A stretch of 64,000 bases of DNA, taken from positions 10,721,786 through 10,785,785 of the forward strand of contig CM060174.1 of NCBI GenBank assembly GCA_030549775.1, in the 5' to 3' direction. This DNA comes from Tamarix chinensis (lineage: Eukaryota > Streptophyta > Magnoliopsida > Caryophyllales > Tamaricaceae). A program made the position numbers and the translations under genes. Every line of letters begins with the position of its first letter. Positions within the stretch are counted from its first letter, which is position 1. Under the pieces are notes generated by a model. The model saw only the letters and a list, made by a program, of their open reading frames with translations. It searched no databases and was not told where the DNA came from. This document shows positions 62,500-64,000 of this stretch, piece after piece.

Positions 62500-63770
62500 G
62501 AGTGGAAGACCACCTAGGGTCAGTGGTGGTCCGGTGGCGGCACGTGGCGGCGACGGCGGCGGCGATGGAGGAGGAGAAGAGAGGAAAAGATGGAGGTGGT
62601 GGTTAGATGGGAGGAGAAAAGGGGAAGTTTGATGTGGGGGAGGAGACAACAGGGAGAGAGGAGTGGAATGAGGGTGGTGGCGCGCGGTGGTTGACGCGGC
62701 GGCCAAAGGTGGAGGAGGGTCGTGGAAGATGGTGGAGATTGGTGGAGAAGGAGGCAGGGAGTAAGGATGGTATGGGCAGGTAGGGGAGGACTTGCTGGTT
62801 ACTTTGGGAGGTGGAACGGGGTTGATCACGACGGAGGTGGCGGCAGAAGGTGGTGCGAGGCGGCGGTGATGGTTTTTGGGCAAGGGATTTCGCACGGTTG
62901 TGGTTGCACGTGCGAGGCAAGAAAGGGGCGGAGATGGGTTGGTTGCGTGGAGGGTGGTGCAGGGAAGGTTTTGGTGTGTGGCGGTGGTCGCGGCGGTTGC
63001 TGGAGGCGGCGGAACAAACGTCTTTTCTGGCAGCGGCGAAGTAGGGTTTCGGCAAGGTCCAGAGGGGAGGACTTGCCTTGGCCGTTCGGGGGGATATTTA
63101 TAGGCAATTGAGGAGGGGGAAACGACGAAGGGGAGAAGGATGGAATGTGGGGGCAGGTGCGGCAGGCCGCCGTCCGGTGGTGGCAGCCGGTCGCAGGTCT
63201 GTGGTTTGGCAAGCTTGTTTGGCGGTGTGTGGGAAAAGGGAAAGGAAACAGGACGCGTGAGGGGTATGACGATTGTGCTGGGTTAAATTGGGAAAGAAAG
63301 GGTCGGGAATGGCAGGGGAAGGATGGTCGGACAGTAGGGGTTGTCGGCGGTGGCAGGCTGCGAGTTGTAGGCCTGCGCGAGGAAGAAGACGACGGGCGTG
63401 GGTGGACCGGCAGTCCAGGAAAAGGAAAGAAAGGAGGCAGGCCAGCCGGTTTGGCAACGGTTATAAAAATTTTAAACCAAAAGCGGCGTTTTAGTAAATG
63501 GGAGAACAAAACGCGGCGTCGCGTCGCTGGTTGGTAACGGTCATAAGGGTCATTAAGCGTGACGCAGCGTTTCGACAGCTTCGAGGGGTGAAACGTGGCG
63601 TTGTGGGCTTACGAGGGTCAGTGGACGACACTGGGCTATGGGAAGGAGAAGAAGGAAGGGATTGGGCCAGGCGAGGCCGAATTCCGGCGGGGAAGAAGAA
63701 AAAAAGGAAAAAGAAAGGAAAGGAAAAAGGAAAAGGGAGAAAAAGGTTTTCTTTGGGGTTTTGGATTTTT
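62500..63770 (-). repeat. Purine/GGC-rich tract of the minus family A LTR
   Basis: GGTGG, GGCGGC and GGAGG words dominate on plus. The many overlapping open frames on both strands (for example 63509-62826 on minus) are low-complexity shadows of this composition. Confidence 0.7.
63095..63102 (-). promoter_or_regulatory. Putative LTR TATA box (minus)
   Basis: On minus it reads CCTATAAATATCCCCC, at the place matching the box at 27788-27795 in the plus copy. Confidence 0.5.
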
Positions 63771-63805
63771 GCACAATTTATTTAGAATGTTTTTGGGTTA
63801 TTATA

Positions 63806-63806
63806 C

Positions 63807-63871
<65 letters not shown>
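63806..63871. repeat. (AT)n microsatellite
   Basis: About 33 uninterrupted AT units near the 5' end of the minus LTR. LTR 26830-31799 lacks it at the equivalent place, so it expanded in this copy. Confidence 0.95.
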
Positions 63872-63874
<3 letters not shown>

Positions 63875-64000
63875 TCGAATATTTAAAAATTATTAAAATA
63901 ATAATTTAATTCCCTTTTTAGATTAATTTTGGCTATTTTGGTTAATTTTCCTCCACTTTCATTTTAATTAGTAAAATGTCCAAAATTCTCTAAATAATTT

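Larger units (their letters stand above)
59011..64000 (-). mobile_element. LTR, family A, minus strand, cut by window end
   Basis: On plus it begins TGTAACAACCCCAAATTTACT (the 3' tip on minus). In reverse order it repeats every landmark of LTR 26830-31799: hairpin, eight motif copies, AACCCTAG.TGGGCC text, the phrase near 61400 matching 29340, TTA-type microsatellites, a GC-rich leader and a TATA box. By alignment only about 60-80 bp of the 5' tip are missing beyond 64000. Confidence 0.8.

Noticed and set aside
1..64000. tRNA or rRNA genes
   Set aside because: I saw no cloverleaf with GTTCGANTC-type T-loop and no rRNA text on either strand; a tRNAscan-SE run would settle this.

Overview
This is nuclear DNA from a flowering plant. 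The signs are two intron-containing genes with close angiosperm relatives, several plant-type MITEs, a chloroplast-derived insertion and a very large nest of LTR sequences. Nothing in the window fixes the species.

Left part (1-15830). After the 3' tip of an LTR (1-395) and a 334-bp MULE-type MITE (1843-2176), there are two convergent genes. The plus-strand gene (2632-5902) is a nuclear group II intron maturase of the nMAT3/nMAT4 type. It has a short first exon that encodes a mitochondrial-style presequence and an 874-bp intron that contains an old tandem duplication. The minus-strand gene (10715-7890) is a three-exon CHX15-like cation/H+ antiporter of 830 residues. Between their 3' ends lies a decayed LINE-like reverse-transcriptase relic. 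From about 10.8 to 15.8 kb the DNA is AT-rich, with a Stowaway-like MITE, a possible hAT-like fragment, a strong 15-bp hairpin and one unrecognised short ORF.

Right part (15831-64000). Nearly all of this is a nest of giant LTRs (about 3.2-5.4 kb each after removing insertions) from at least four related families, in both orientations, with no gag, pol, primer-binding site or other coding region that I can see. Termini are TGTAA..CCC / GGG.GTTACA. Two units have perfect 5-bp target-site duplications (26830-31799, ATTAT; 54661-58371, ACTAT) and two have 4/5 matches (34780-40196; 46323-50402), so these behave as solo LTRs. The deepest nest has five levels: LTR 15831-51897 > LTR about 32964-51457 > minus LTR 33581-44177 > LTR 34780-40196 > Tourist-like MITE 37707-37944. 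One LTR also carries a rearranged plastid ycf2 fragment (20187-20690).

The most interesting signals are inside the LTRs. (1) A stem of 13-14 bp with a loop of mostly 16-20 nt lies 72-101 bp from the 3' end of every LTR whose end I can see. Its sequence changes between families while pairing is kept, including one LTR with a wholly different but perfect 14-bp stem. (2) About forty copies of a 19-bp motif close to CCACCGGCTATAATAGTGG occur in two-block arrays at the same relative place in several LTR families. (3) GGTAATTTT arrays, 1.1-1.4-kb pyrimidine-rich tracts and TTA microsatellites account for the many spurious open frames in this part.
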